Source: a bacterium (GTDB lineage: Bacteria > Bacillota > Clostridia > Christensenellales > CAG-138). From it: a stretch of DNA of 64,000 bases. The notes beneath the pieces are model-generated. The model saw only the letters and a program-made list of their open reading frames with translations, did no database searches and was not told the origin of the DNA. Position numbers and translations under genes: made by a program. Below, piece after piece: positions 46,694 through 54,736 of the stretch (the first letter of the stretch is position 1; each line of letters starts with the position of its first letter). Location of the stretch: the NCBI GenBank assembly GCA_022778545.1, contig JALFDW010000014.1, positions 1-64,000 of the forward strand. The letters are read 5' to 3'.

Positions 46694-46930
46694 TCAGCCG
46701 TTGTTTTTGTTCCGAAACAGTCCTGTGAAGAACTCCTTCACGCGGGTGCGGCCGCCTTCATCCAAAAGTGTGCCGATAAAATAGGCAGCGCCAACGATGG
46801 CAAACAGCAAAAGTGTGCGCCAGAACCCGATCGTAAAGATCAGGATCGTAAACAGGATGCCGAAGCACACGCTGAGGATACGCCATTTATAAAGCCTGCA
46901 GAATGCAAAGAAATCGTTCACTTCGGCCAC
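46694..46930 (-). CDS. DUF2273 small membrane protein
   Basis: A 78-residue protein with two hydrophobic segments (about 15-35 and 38-57), a Gly-rich turn, and a basic C-terminus. DUF2273 proteins are almost always next to amaP and asp23, suggesting a part in the Asp23 envelope complex; function unknown. It starts 1 bp after the amaP stop. Confidence 0.88.
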   Translation of the reverse strand: MAEVNDFFAFCRLYKWRILSVCFGILFTILIFTIGFWRTLLLFAIVGAAYFIGTLLDEGGRTRVKEFFTGLFRNKNNG

Positions 46931-46931
46931 C

Positions 46932-47516
46932 TCACATCACACGCGGCTGCTTTGCGGGTGCAGGTGCACTCACGATAAGGATGCCGATATCCCGCACGGC
47001 AATGCCGCAATAGGTTTCAATATACGCCTTGAGCGATTCCTGCAAAGCCTTCGTGAACTCGGGAAGTACCGTCTCATTCGACACCGAAAGCTTAAGCCCT
47101 ATGCTGATAAAGCCGTCCTCGCTGGCTATAACGTTGCTTTCGCATTCTTTCACCTTGGGGTTGGCCCTGCAATGGCGCTGCACCATGCCGTCAATTGCAG
47201 AAAGAGAAATGAATGCAGAGCCGTTTTCACCGGAATGGATAAGCGCGGACACCGGCTTTGGCGCGGCCGCAGGCTGCGTATCCCTTTTATTGCCCATAGC
47301 GATAAAAAGGCGGAACGCAATGATCAGCAGAACCAGCCCGATGCCGCCCATGATGAGTTTGTTTTCGATCATGCCGTTCGCGAGGATGCCGGCAATATAC
47401 GCAACCATATCCGCCGTAATGAAAGACATCGCAATTCCGATGCACAACGCTGCAAGCGCGATCACCAAAAGCAACACAACAACAAGCAGAAGCTTGTCGA
47501 TCCACTTGAATTTCAT
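46932..47516 (-). CDS. amaP: Alkaline shock response membrane anchor protein AmaP
   Basis: A 194-residue protein with two transmembrane segments (about 8-35 and 50-75) and a C-terminal Asp23-like domain (about 90-190). In Staphylococcus AmaP anchors Asp23 at the membrane. Context is asp23 upstream and DUF2273 downstream. Confidence 0.88.
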   Translation of the reverse strand: MKFKWIDKLLLVVVLLLVIALAALCIGIAMSFITADMVAYIAGILANGMIENKLIMGGIGLVLLIIAFRLFIAMGNKRDTQPAAAPKPVSALIHSGENGSAFISLSAIDGMVQRHCRANPKVKECESNVIASEDGFISIGLKLSVSNETVLPEFTKALQESLKAYIETYCGIAVRDIGILIVSAPAPAKQPRVM

Positions 47517-47544
47517 GATACAATATTCTCCTTTGGTGTTTCAG

Positions 47545-47572
47545 GCGCCGCCGGGCTGATTTCCGGCGGCGC
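47545..47572 (-). other. Intercistronic GC-rich hairpin, asp23-amaP
   Basis: A perfect 10-bp all-GC stem (47563-47572 with 47545-47554), loop of 8, without a T-tract. It is in the 75-bp gap between asp23 and amaP and may protect the asp23 mRNA or lower downstream expression. Confidence 0.55.
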
Positions 47573-47591
47573 TTTCAAGCATGTATGCCTT

Positions 47592-48017
47592 TTATTCGGC
47601 AGGCTGAACCTCCACCGGCTTCGCTTTAGCTTCCGGTTTTTCAAAGCTGATGGATTGCACGAATACGTTCACCTGAACAACACGCAGGCCTGTCATGGTT
47701 TCGATCGCATTCTTGATCCCGGTCTGAATTTTTGCACAGACCTCATGCAGCTTTGCTCCGTAGCGGATGATCACGCTGAGATCCACGGCGACCTCTTCCT
47801 CACCAACTTCGACTTTGATGCCTTTCGTCATGCTTTTCTTCGCGTTCAGCATACCGGTAATGCCTTCCACAACACCGCCGGCCATGCCCACCACGCCTTC
47901 AACTTCCGCAGCCGCAAAGCTTGCGATGGTCGCGATCACATCGGGAGCGAAGAGAACCTTGCCGCCTTGGGTCGCGTTTACTTCAGTGGTGATCTCGTTA
48001 TCCGGAGTCATATGCAC
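47592..48017 (-). CDS. asp23: Asp23/Gls24 family envelope stress response protein
   Basis: A 141-residue cytoplasmic Asp23/Gls24 protein, with VLFAPDVIATIASFAAAEVEGVVGMAGGV as the family signature and a DLSVIIRYGAKL strand. Roles in cell-envelope homeostasis are known from Staphylococcus and Enterococcus. It has an extended -10 promoter at 48041-48049 and AAGGAGG before the ATG. Confidence 0.92.
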   Translation of the reverse strand: MHMTPDNEITTEVNATQGGKVLFAPDVIATIASFAAAEVEGVVGMAGGVVEGITGMLNAKKSMTKGIKVEVGEEEVAVDLSVIIRYGAKLHEVCAKIQTGIKNAIETMTGLRVVQVNVFVQSISFEKPEAKAKPVEVQPAE

Positions 48018-48040
48018 TACCTCCTTTTGAATTTGGATTT

Positions 48041-48049
48041 ATTATATCA
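48041..48049 (-). promoter_or_regulatory. Extended -10 promoter of asp23
   Basis: TGATATAAT on the minus strand: TATAAT at 48041-48046 with TG one base upstream. The -35 (TATGCA, 17 bp upstream) is poor, consistent with an extended -10 promoter. Confidence 0.55.
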
Positions 48050-48119
48050 GATTTTTCCATCCGTGCATAGCTTTGATGCCGCAAAGCGTTTGAGTTCACA
48101 GAAGATTTTCTTTTGAGGC

Positions 48120-48665
48120 TCATTGTGCCCCGGGGATGACCTTGACGTTTTCCGCAGATTCGCCCGTCTCCCGCTGCACGATGTCAAGAATCTGCGCGAC
48201 CTGTTCATCGGTGAGTGTTTCACAATCCACAACGACGTTCACGCTTCCGCCGTGAAATGTAACCGCCGCATCCCGAAATCCTTTGGCGCGGATCAGGCTT
48301 TCAATCGTAAATTCCTTTTCCATGTTGTTTACAAGCGCAAGTTTCTGCGCCTGTGCATCGGCGAGCGTCTCCACATCGGAAGCTGACGTTGCAATAATCT
48401 CATCAAGATAATCGATCTCCATGTCCCGCATATTTTCACGCTCCGTGCGGAATGTTTCGAAATAATCCTCTCCCGCGTTCGCGTTCTCCTGTGTTTCTCC
48501 ACTCATGCTCTCGATCTGCAATGTCTCCCCTCCCTGCTGCGTGCCTTCGCTTTCGCCCGCTTCCGGCCCGGCATTCAATTGGCAATTCCAGTACACCGCA
48601 CCTGCGAGCAGCAGCACCAGGCCGCCGATGAGAACATATTTCTGCTTTCTTCCATCCAGTTTCAT
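48120..48665 (-). CDS. spoIIIAH: Stage III sporulation protein AH
   Basis: Mother-cell component of the engulfment channel that binds forespore SpoIIQ. One N-terminal membrane segment (about 10-26), a Glu/Gln-rich linker (about 30-65), then a ring-building (YscJ/FliF-like) domain (about 80-181) with YFETFRTERENMRDMEIDYLDEI. Last gene of the spoIIIA operon; starts 3 bp after spoIIIAG. Confidence 0.93.
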   Translation of the reverse strand: MKLDGRKQKYVLIGGLVLLLAGAVYWNCQLNAGPEAGESEGTQQGGETLQIESMSGETQENANAGEDYFETFRTERENMRDMEIDYLDEIIATSASDVETLADAQAQKLALVNNMEKEFTIESLIRAKGFRDAAVTFHGGSVNVVVDCETLTDEQVAQILDIVQRETGESAENVKVIPGAQ

Positions 48666-48668
48666 GCG

Positions 48669-49259
48669 CTAATCCTCCTTTTCAGTTGCCTTCATTTCAA
48701 ACACTTCAATGCAGGACAGCTCGATGCCAAGCACCGTCTGCACCGCGTTCTGCAGGTTGATCCGCACCGCAATATCTGCCGCTCCCTCCGCGATCACAAT
48801 CACGCCGCGCACGGTGGGTTGCTTTTCCGTAAGCACGAGCGCTTCATTCCCGCCGCCCTGCGAAACCGTGACCGGACGCGAAGATTCCGTGCGGTTTTCC
48901 GTAACGGACTCCGCGCTCTGTGTGATTCCCGTCTGCGTGTCCGTGCTCATCGCAGGCACGATCTGCGCTCCGGTGTCATAGGTGATCATCACTTCGACCT
49001 TTCCCGCCCCGCGAATGCAGGAAAGCACGCTTTTCAGCCGTTCCTCCGTCTCCCGTTCACTGGAACACACAATGGTCTGCATTTCCGCCGCACCTGTATT
49101 TTCGGTGTTGCTTTTCGGGACGGTCGTTGCTGCATAGATCAGGATCCCCGCCAGCACCAGCACACCGTAAACGCAAAGCTCAAAGCGTTTGTCCTTCTTC
49201 ATGCGGTCCGTGAGTTTTGCAAGCAGCTTTCCAAGTTCCGCTCCGTTTTTATTTGCCAT
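48669..49259 (-). CDS. spoIIIAG: Stage III sporulation protein AG
   Basis: A 196-residue channel component with one membrane segment (about 28-46) and a ring-building domain. Family features: LLAKLTDRMKKDKRFELCVYG-like N-terminus, LKSVLSCIRGAGKVEVMITYD, and a C-terminal GVIVIAEGAADIAVRINLQNAVQTVLG. ATG at 49259 with GGAG upstream; longer starts at 49286 lack a site. Stop is TAG. Confidence 0.92.
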   Translation of the reverse strand: MANKNGAELGKLLAKLTDRMKKDKRFELCVYGVLVLAGILIYAATTVPKSNTENTGAAEMQTIVCSSERETEERLKSVLSCIRGAGKVEVMITYDTGAQIVPAMSTDTQTGITQSAESVTENRTESSRPVTVSQGGGNEALVLTEKQPTVRGVIVIAEGAADIAVRINLQNAVQTVLGIELSCIEVFEMKATEKED

Positions 49260-49297
49260 CCCGTGCTCCTTTCCCATGAACGGCAACCAATATTTCC

Positions 49298-49474
49298 TTA
49301 ATGGCTGCCTGTCAAAAAGCGGATTGCCGGTTCCGCTGCATAAAGCAGCAGGATCATTGACAAAGCGCGCTTTGCACTTGCGCGCAGCGTCCCGCGCGGC
49401 AGCATGGCTTCCCCCGTAAAGCCGATCACGGCAAGCACTGCAAGCCGTTCCATAAAAGAATATATCTCATACAT
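49298..49474 (-). CDS. spoIIIAF: Truncated SpoIIIAF (58 residues)
   Basis: A small frame between spoIIIAE and spoIIIAG, start ATG at 49474 (AAAGGTGG 5 nt upstream), TAA at 49298-49300. The product begins MYEIYSFMERLAVLAVIG and contains two hydrophobic segments separated by GEAMLPRGTLRASAKRA, which resembles the N-terminal membrane portion of SpoIIIAF (...LLP.g..kkyv...). Normal SpoIIIAF is about 200 residues with a periplasm-facing ring-building domain; that domain is absent and only 38 bp remain before spoIIIAG. Identity rests on position and the LLP-type motif. Confidence 0.75.
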   Translation of the reverse strand: MYEIYSFMERLAVLAVIGFTGEAMLPRGTLRASAKRALSMILLLYAAEPAIRFLTGSH

Positions 49475-49489
49475 ATTCCCACCTTTACG

Positions 49490-50641
49490 TTATGCCGCAT
49501 TCCCGGCAGCCATCACAAGCCCGGCTGTAATCAAGAACATCAGCGCAACAGCCGTCACTGCAGCGAACAGGTTGTCATATACCTCCGAAAGATTGCCAAG
49601 AAGTTTCGGGAGGCGGCCATCCCCGCCGAGCGGCGCAGAAAGTGCTGCGATTGCTTTGCAGGCGAGCCCTGTGCAGGCGATCTGCAAAAGCGGAGAGAAT
49701 GCCACGGCGACCACCGTCAGCATCGCAGCTGCTCCCACGGCGTTTTTGATCAATACCGCACTCCCAAGCACCGTTTCCAGCGTACCGGATGCAACGCTGC
49801 CAACGATCGGCACGCTTTTGTCCAACGTATACTTTGCTGCACGCAGCGCCAGGCTGTCTGCGCCGCCCATGCTCAGCCCCTGCAGCGCCACGATCCCGAA
49901 ATAGATCGTAAACACAGCGCCCGTAAGCCACTTCACAGCGGATTTAATAAACTTATGTAGCTGCGCAAGCCCCATTCTCTGTGTCATGCCGCCTATGATG
50001 ACCGCTGCACCGCCCGCCACCGAAAGCGGAAGGATCACGCTTTTGAAAAAGTCTGCAATTGCGGCGCTCAAAAAGGCCATCATTGGCTGTACCGCACCGC
50101 TGAGCGTAACGCTGCCGACCGCTGCAAGCGCAAACGAAAGCACCGGCGTTGCGATCTCCATAAACGCGGTCAGCGCGTCGATCGCCGCACGCGCAACTTC
50201 CACCTGCTGCATCAGCACATAGGACACAACTGCAGCACTCATGCCAAAGCAGAGTATGCTGACGGTTTCCCCGATTCCCTCCCTGCCGCCGCAGAGGATT
50301 TCCGCCACGGCGGAGATCAGCGCCACACCGATAAGTGAAGCATATGCTCCCATGCTTTCGCGCAGAGCATACAACGCTGCCCCCTGAAACGCAGCAAGGA
50401 TGTTCTCATACGAAATTCCCTCCCCGCCTGCGATCTGCTCTATGAGTTCCGTCAGATTCGCGTTATCCCAAACCGCGCGTATGCTCTCCGGCAGATCCTC
50501 ATAATACTGTTCCCATGCGCCAAGGTCGTAGGCCGCAAGCTGGTCTGCGCTTTCCTGCGGCAACTCCTCCGCCCGTGCGGCTACAGGCAGCAGCATAAAT
50601 ACGAACCCAAACAGCACCAGCAAGGCTTTATGCTGCCGCAT
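49490..50641 (-). CDS. spoIIIAE: Stage III sporulation protein AE
   Basis: Polytopic mother-cell membrane protein of the SpoIIIA-SpoIIQ channel. A cleavable signal peptide (about 1-24, ending ARA) precedes about seven to eight membrane segments; 383 residues is the usual length. Conserved YEDLPESIRAVWDNANL-like luminal segment follows the signal. Overlaps spoIIIAD by 14 bp. Confidence 0.94.
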   Translation of the reverse strand: MRQHKALLVLFGFVFMLLPVAARAEELPQESADQLAAYDLGAWEQYYEDLPESIRAVWDNANLTELIEQIAGGEGISYENILAAFQGAALYALRESMGAYASLIGVALISAVAEILCGGREGIGETVSILCFGMSAAVVSYVLMQQVEVARAAIDALTAFMEIATPVLSFALAAVGSVTLSGAVQPMMAFLSAAIADFFKSVILPLSVAGGAAVIIGGMTQRMGLAQLHKFIKSAVKWLTGAVFTIYFGIVALQGLSMGGADSLALRAAKYTLDKSVPIVGSVASGTLETVLGSAVLIKNAVGAAAMLTVVAVAFSPLLQIACTGLACKAIAALSAPLGGDGRLPKLLGNLSEVYDNLFAAVTAVALMFLITAGLVMAAGNAA

Positions 50642-51029
50642 GGTTCATCAAAATGCTGCCGATTAATTCAAGGATCGCCGCAAGAACCGGGAGGCACAGC
50701 GCAAGGATCAGCACCCGCCCCGCTAGCTCAACCTTTCCTGCCACAGCGCCTTCCCCCGCATCCCGGCAAAGGTCGGAGGCAAACTGCGCGAGGTATGCTA
50801 TGCCGATCACCTTCATCATTACCTTTAAATATCCGGTATCAATCTGAAAGCGCTTCAGCATATCCGCCAGGAAGCCTGAGACCGCAGCCAGTTCATCCAG
50901 CGTAAGAATAAGCACCATCACGCCCGCTGCGATCGCGGCCTGCATCCCCAGCTCCGGCCGATAGGCACGCAAAACCAGGGTAGCCGCCACAGCCGTGAGC
51001 GCAATTCCCATAACTTTGAAGACCGTCAT
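50628..51029 (-). CDS. spoIIIAD: Stage III sporulation protein AD
   Basis: A 133-residue protein with four membrane segments and the family ILTLDELAAVSGFL..LKRFQIDTGYLKVMMKVIGIAYLAQFASDLCRDAGE core. Paralogue of SpoIIIAC at its C-terminal half. Fourteen-bp overlap with spoIIIAE indicates coupling. Confidence 0.95.
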   Translation of the reverse strand: MTVFKVMGIALTAVAATLVLRAYRPELGMQAAIAAGVMVLILTLDELAAVSGFLADMLKRFQIDTGYLKVMMKVIGIAYLAQFASDLCRDAGEGAVAGKVELAGRVLILALCLPVLAAILELIGSILMNHAAA

Positions 51030-51043
51030 GCCGCCCTCCTTGC

Positions 51044-51241
51044 TTAATAGAGCTGAAAGATCTGCTTCACGCTGTCAAACAACGTTCGTATGAGGTCGAC
51101 CACCATCATCAAAGTAATGATAAGCCCCGCAAGTGCCGCAAGCATCGCCATGTCATCGCGCCCTGTCTGCTTAAGAAGCTGGCATATGATTGCAATCAGG
51201 ATGCCGATCCCGGCTATTTTAAATACGATTTCGATCCCCAT
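51044..51241 (-). CDS. spoIIIAC: Stage III sporulation protein AC
   Basis: A 65-residue protein with two membrane segments: IVFKIAGIGILIAIICQLLK and AALAGLIITLMMVVDLIRTL. Length and motifs match the family exactly. Gaps to its neighbours are 10 and 14 bp. Confidence 0.95.
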   Translation of the reverse strand: MGIEIVFKIAGIGILIAIICQLLKQTGRDDMAMLAALAGLIITLMMVVDLIRTLFDSVKQIFQLY

Positions 51242-51251
51242 CTTTTTTTCC

Positions 51252-51761
51252 TCATATCACAAGGAGCGCAAGCGCAAGACCCATCAGCACGCCAAGCGAC
51301 TCAAGCAGCTTTCCTTTCTTTGCGAGCTCCGTTTCAAGCGCTGTGATGCGTCCGGAAAGCCGCTTGCAGGCGAGCGCCGCATTCGCATTCTGTGCTGCAA
51401 TGCCTCCTCCGCCAAGCCCCATGCCAAAGTCCACAAGAATCGCCGTCTCATCTTCCGAAAGCAATTCAAACCCGTTTCGTGCCTGAACCGCTTCTGCCAA
51501 AGCTTCCTGCCAAAGCTCCGCCACGGGCGCTTCACCGGAGAGCTTCGCACGGAATACTTCCCAAAATGCCTCCGTATGCGGCTGAAAGCGCGCAAGCAAC
51601 GTTCCAAGCGGCATCGGCTGGAGCTCCATTTGCTCCGCAAGGCGACGGATATCCTCCTCCATGGCAGAAAGCGTTCTCTTGCGTTTCCGGAGCGCGCCGG
51701 CTTTGCTGTTTCCAATCAATACGCACACGCAAAGCAGAGCAGCCGCAATCAGCATCCTCAT
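51252..51761 (-). CDS. spoIIIAB: Stage III sporulation protein AB
   Basis: A 169-residue protein with N- and C-terminal membrane segments bracketing a helical domain related to GspF-type secretion proteins. Features: KRTLSAMEEDIRRLAEQMELQPMPLGTLL and LSEDETAILVDFGMGLG. Overlaps spoIIIAA by 4 bp (ATGA). Confidence 0.94.
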   Translation of the reverse strand: MRMLIAAALLCVCVLIGNSKAGALRKRKRTLSAMEEDIRRLAEQMELQPMPLGTLLARFQPHTEAFWEVFRAKLSGEAPVAELWQEALAEAVQARNGFELLSEDETAILVDFGMGLGGGGIAAQNANAALACKRLSGRITALETELAKKGKLLESLGVLMGLALALLVI

Positions 51762-52672
51762 ACTGCCGCCTTTCCACAGGCGTACGCATGCATAGAAAGC
51801 TCTTTCCCGCGCCTTTCAAGCAGAATAGCCTGATGAAACGAGCCATTTCCCAACAAAGGAGCCAGATACGGTTTCCGTTCCGCCTCCGCCACGCTTCCCG
51901 CATGGGCGGAAGCGATGACGCACACACCGCCTGCGGCAGCGCGGCATACGGCCTCCGCATCAGCAGCATTGCCAAGTTCATCTGTTATGATCACCTCAGG
52001 CGACATGCTGCGAAGCATGCGTTCCATCGCTTCTGCCTTTGGGCATCCATCCATCACATCCGTGCGGAGTCCGACATCAAGCAGCGGCATCCCTCCATTC
52101 GCCCCCGCCAGCTCTCCCCTTTCATCCGCAAGTGCAACCTTGTATCCACGCCGCGCCGTGCCGCCATCCGAAAGCAGGCGCGCCGCATCCCGGAGGAATG
52201 TTGTTTTCCCCACGCCGGGCGGTGAGAGCAAAAGTGTTGGTATCGGCATACCGTGCCGATCGATCAACATCGGGAGGGCGTTTTCCGCACAACCCTTGTG
52301 CTCCCGTGCAATGCGCAGGTTGAACGAAGTAACCGATGCCATGTGCGCTATCCTGCCGCCCGAAACAACCGCCCGGCCGGAGATCCCGACGCGGCATCCG
52401 CCGCGCAGTGTCAGAAACCCTTCCCGAAGCTCCGGCTCGCGCGCATAAGCGGAGTGTTCGCACAGGCTCTCAAGGAGCAGCCCGCAGAAACGCTCATCCG
52501 CAGCAAGTGGAAGCAGCCGTTCCCGGTCCGCATAGAGCAGCTGCACAGGCCGCCCCGCACGCACACGGACTTCCTCCAGCTCTTCCGTGCCGGCCTCCCA
52601 TATATGCTCCCTAAGCCGCGCCGGCACAACACGCAGAAGTTCTTCCAGGGGCCTGTTGCCGATCTCTCTCAT
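51758..52672 (-). CDS. spoIIIAA: Stage III sporulation protein AA (ATPase)
   Basis: ATPase of the channel apparatus, related to secretion ATPases. Walker A SPPGVGKTT, conserved RVGISGRAV region and Walker B-type VIITDELGN are present. Length 304. ATG at 52672 with GGAGG 10 nt upstream; the upstream ATG (52690) would place that site in the coding region. First gene of spoIIIAA-AH, preceded by a terminator for the GNAT gene. A SigE promoter is expected in 52690-52750, but I could not pick out a convincing one. Confidence 0.95.
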   Translation of the reverse strand: MREIGNRPLEELLRVVPARLREHIWEAGTEELEEVRVRAGRPVQLLYADRERLLPLAADERFCGLLLESLCEHSAYAREPELREGFLTLRGGCRVGISGRAVVSGGRIAHMASVTSFNLRIAREHKGCAENALPMLIDRHGMPIPTLLLSPPGVGKTTFLRDAARLLSDGGTARRGYKVALADERGELAGANGGMPLLDVGLRTDVMDGCPKAEAMERMLRSMSPEVIITDELGNAADAEAVCRAAAGGVCVIASAHAGSVAEAERKPYLAPLLGNGSFHQAILLERRGKELSMHAYACGKAAV

Positions 52673-52753
52673 CGCTGCCTGTCCTCCCATTTTGTTCTAT
52701 GATATGTACATGCTCCATGAAACAGAACCGTTTTCTCAGCGGTATCAAAGCAC

Positions 52754-52788
52754 AAAAAACAGGCTGCCATTTTGATACAGCAGCCTGT
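52754..52788 (-). terminator. Intrinsic terminator after GNAT gene
   Basis: A 9-bp stem ACAGGCTGC/GCAGCCTGT (52780-52788 with 52759-52767), loop of 12, then TTTTTTG on the minus strand. Confidence 0.85.
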
Positions 52789-52816
52789 GGCAAATTGCTA
52801 TTTTATTTTATGAGGA

Positions 52817-53269
52817 TTAAAACATATGCCGCAGATTGCGGCATTCCGGCAGCTCCGGGTCCATGTATCCCGTATTCTGAAAACCCGCTGCTTCATAGAC
52901 ATGCAGCGCAGGAAGATCCGCCCGGTTGACGCACACCTCCACGCAGGGATACTTTCTTTCTTCCGAAAGCATCCTTAACACTTCTCCGAGAGCAACCTTA
53001 CCATAGCCCTGCCCCTGATATGCTGCATCGATGAAAAACTGCTGCAGCTCATAGCAGGCGGGCTCTTCATCAAGATCCCGGACAAGCAGCAGACCCACCG
53101 GTTTGCCCGCAGCCTCGACCGCCAGCGCACGAGCCCTGCAGTTGCGGTAAACATACGCCCGCGCAAGGATCCCCACTGCCGGAGCAACGAACGCCTTCTG
53201 CGCATCGGATACGGATAACCGAACGACCTGAAGCCAGTTTTGTTCCGTCACCTCATTCAGTTCAACCAT
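52817..53269 (-). CDS. GNAT N-acetyltransferase (diamine/spermidine acetyltransferase-like)
   Basis: A 150-residue GNAT enzyme with the acetyl-CoA pyrophosphate loop QGQGYG (about 86-91) after LQQFFIDAAY. The N-terminus NWLQVVRLSVSDAQKAFVAPAV resembles polyamine acetyltransferases such as BltD/PaiA, so polyamine acetylation is a reasonable guess, not shown. It has its own promoter (53296-53323) and terminator, and occupies the position upstream of spoIIIAA where many Clostridia carry efp. Confidence 0.8.
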   Translation of the reverse strand: MVELNEVTEQNWLQVVRLSVSDAQKAFVAPAVGILARAYVYRNCRARALAVEAAGKPVGLLLVRDLDEEPACYELQQFFIDAAYQGQGYGKVALGEVLRMLSEERKYPCVEVCVNRADLPALHVYEAAGFQNTGYMDPELPECRNLRHMF

Positions 53270-53295
53270 CTGTGCCTCCCAAAGTTCTTTTGAAG

Positions 53296-53323
53296 ATTAT
53301 AGCACAAGAATGGAACGGTGCAA
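53296..53323 (-). promoter_or_regulatory. Promoter of GNAT gene
   Basis: TTGCAC (53318-53323), 16-bp spacer, TATAAT (53296-53301) on the minus strand. Confidence 0.7.
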
Positions 53324-53333
53324 AATCCCCACG

Positions 53334-53783
53334 CTATGCAGTCCGCCTTGCCCGTATGCCGCTGTGCAGCAGCATAACGCAAAAAGCCGTTGCGGAAAGG
53401 ATCGCCTGCGCATTGAGCAACGCGGTTCCGCTGAGGTTCACGGAAGCGTAGTTCAACTGCCAAAGCTCAACAAGGGCAGCCGCTAGAGTCCAGAGAACTG
53501 GAAGCATAGCCGCAGCAAAAAGCAGTTTCCATGCGGCGGAAGGCATGGTCTTGTCCCGCTGCCTCATCGTCTGAGCCAGAAAATACATCGGGAGCGAAAA
53601 CACCGCTGCATTGCAGCAGAACTCAGCAACAGGGGATATGGAGAAACGGCCCAGTGTTAGAAGGATGAACCCGGCATATGCGAGATCGAACGGGCGAATG
53701 CCAAGCCGCCGCATTCCGCAGCGGAACATGCCGCTTACAGCGGCGATCATGGCGCATGCGCCAAGGCTTTCATATATTTGCAT
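53334..53783 (-). CDS. Unknown membrane protein
   Basis: A 149-residue protein with about four hydrophobic segments, a short positively charged loop (RQRDKT) near residue 80, and a basic C-terminus (RARRTA). I do not recognise the family. ATG at 53783 with AAGGTGG 8 nt upstream; the longer frame to 53879 includes the terminator of pgeF and is rejected. Its neighbours are pgeF and the GNAT gene; no functional clue. Confidence 0.6.
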   Translation of the reverse strand: MQIYESLGACAMIAAVSGMFRCGMRRLGIRPFDLAYAGFILLTLGRFSISPVAEFCCNAAVFSLPMYFLAQTMRQRDKTMPSAAWKLLFAAAMLPVLWTLAAALVELWQLNYASVNLSGTALLNAQAILSATAFCVMLLHSGIRARRTA

Positions 53784-53819
53784 TCGAAAAACCACCTTTT
53801 GGGTAAACTGTTGTAAAAC

Positions 53820-53860
53820 AAAAGCCCCATCGATCATGCTAACAGCATATCCCGATGAGG
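53820..53860 (-). terminator. Terminator-like hairpin after pgeF
   Basis: CCTCATCG (53853-53860) pairs with CGATGGGG (53825-53832) with an inner ATGCT/AGCAT stem, followed by CTTTTG on the minus strand. Confidence 0.6.
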
Positions 53861-53881
53861 TGAAAGATACCCAAGGCAATT

Positions 53882-54736
53882 TTATGCAAGCTTGATAAAC
53901 CCCGCCATATCGCCCGTTTTGCCGCGAGCGCGGCGGTGAGAGAACAACAGGTCCGGCATTTCAAAGGTGCAGGCATGCATCAGCGTGATGTTCTCCGGGC
54001 GAACACCCGCTTCTAAAAGTTGCACCGCGGCGGGAATCTCCAGATCGAGCTGACGTTTTCCCGGCTTGCCTGGCACGCTGCAATTGAGGCCAAACTCAGC
54101 CTCAAACTGCGCGGCGAGCGCTTCATCCACCTCATAACAATTCCGGCAGATGCACGGCCCGTTCGATGCGATAATATCCTCCGGTACGCTGCCGTATTCA
54201 CGGCGCATCGTTTCAATCAGGTTTCTTCCGATGCGGCCAAGCATGCCTTTCCACCCCGCATGCCCGGCGCCGACTGCATGGTGCACGGGATCGTAAAGAA
54301 AAAACGCGCCGCAATCCGCGTGGGAGGTGATCAACGTCACATTGGGGTCGTTCGTTACAAGCCCATCGCAGGGCGGCAGCGGTTCGCGCGCAAATCCGCG
54401 CCCGCAATCCGTGCCGGACACCGCGACCACGTTCGTTCCATGCTCAAAGTTGATGATGCAGAGCGAATCATACGGAAGCCCTGCCGCAGCGCAGAAGATC
54501 TCGAAATTGCGCCGCACATTCTCCGGCGGGTCCAGTGGCTCCGTCTTTCCAAAGGCCAGGTTCAGCGTATCGTACGGCGGTGCGCTTACACCGCCCTTTC
54601 GTGCCGTAAAGCCATGCGTAATGCCCGGCATGGCCGCAAGCGAAGCTGCGTGAAAGAAGCCGACTCCACCTTTTTCGCCATATTCATATCCATGCCGCAT
54701 CCGTGCGGAAAGCATTTCGTATTCCGTTTGACGCAC
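53882..54736 (-). CDS. pgeF: PgeF/YfiH-family (laccase-domain) purine nucleoside phosphorylase
   Basis: Member of the YfiH/YlmD/LACC1 family; these enzymes phosphorolyse purine nucleosides, and in E. coli PgeF affects peptidoglycan-precursor quality. Metal site residues: HADCG, GHAGWKG (His) and Cys in SNGPCICRNCYEV; the C-terminal LLFSHRR is typical. Length 284. The GTG start at 54736 has GGAGG 8 nt upstream and directly follows the nrdR stop. In Bacillus ylmD lies near ylmC. Confidence 0.92.
   Translation of the reverse strand: MRQTEYEMLSARMRHGYEYGEKGGVGFFHAASLAAMPGITHGFTARKGGVSAPPYDTLNLAFGKTEPLDPPENVRRNFEIFCAAAGLPYDSLCIINFEHGTNVVAVSGTDCGRGFAREPLPPCDGLVTNDPNVTLITSHADCGAFFLYDPVHHAVGAGHAGWKGMLGRIGRNLIETMRREYGSVPEDIIASNGPCICRNCYEVDEALAAQFEAEFGLNCSVPGKPGKRQLDLEIPAAVQLLEAGVRPENITLMHACTFEMPDLLFSHRRARGKTGDMAGFIKLA

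Noticed and set aside
52690-52750. SigE promoter before spoIIIAA
   Set aside because: Partial matches such as CATATCAT exist, but no -35/-10 pair with correct spacing stood out, so I did not annotate one.
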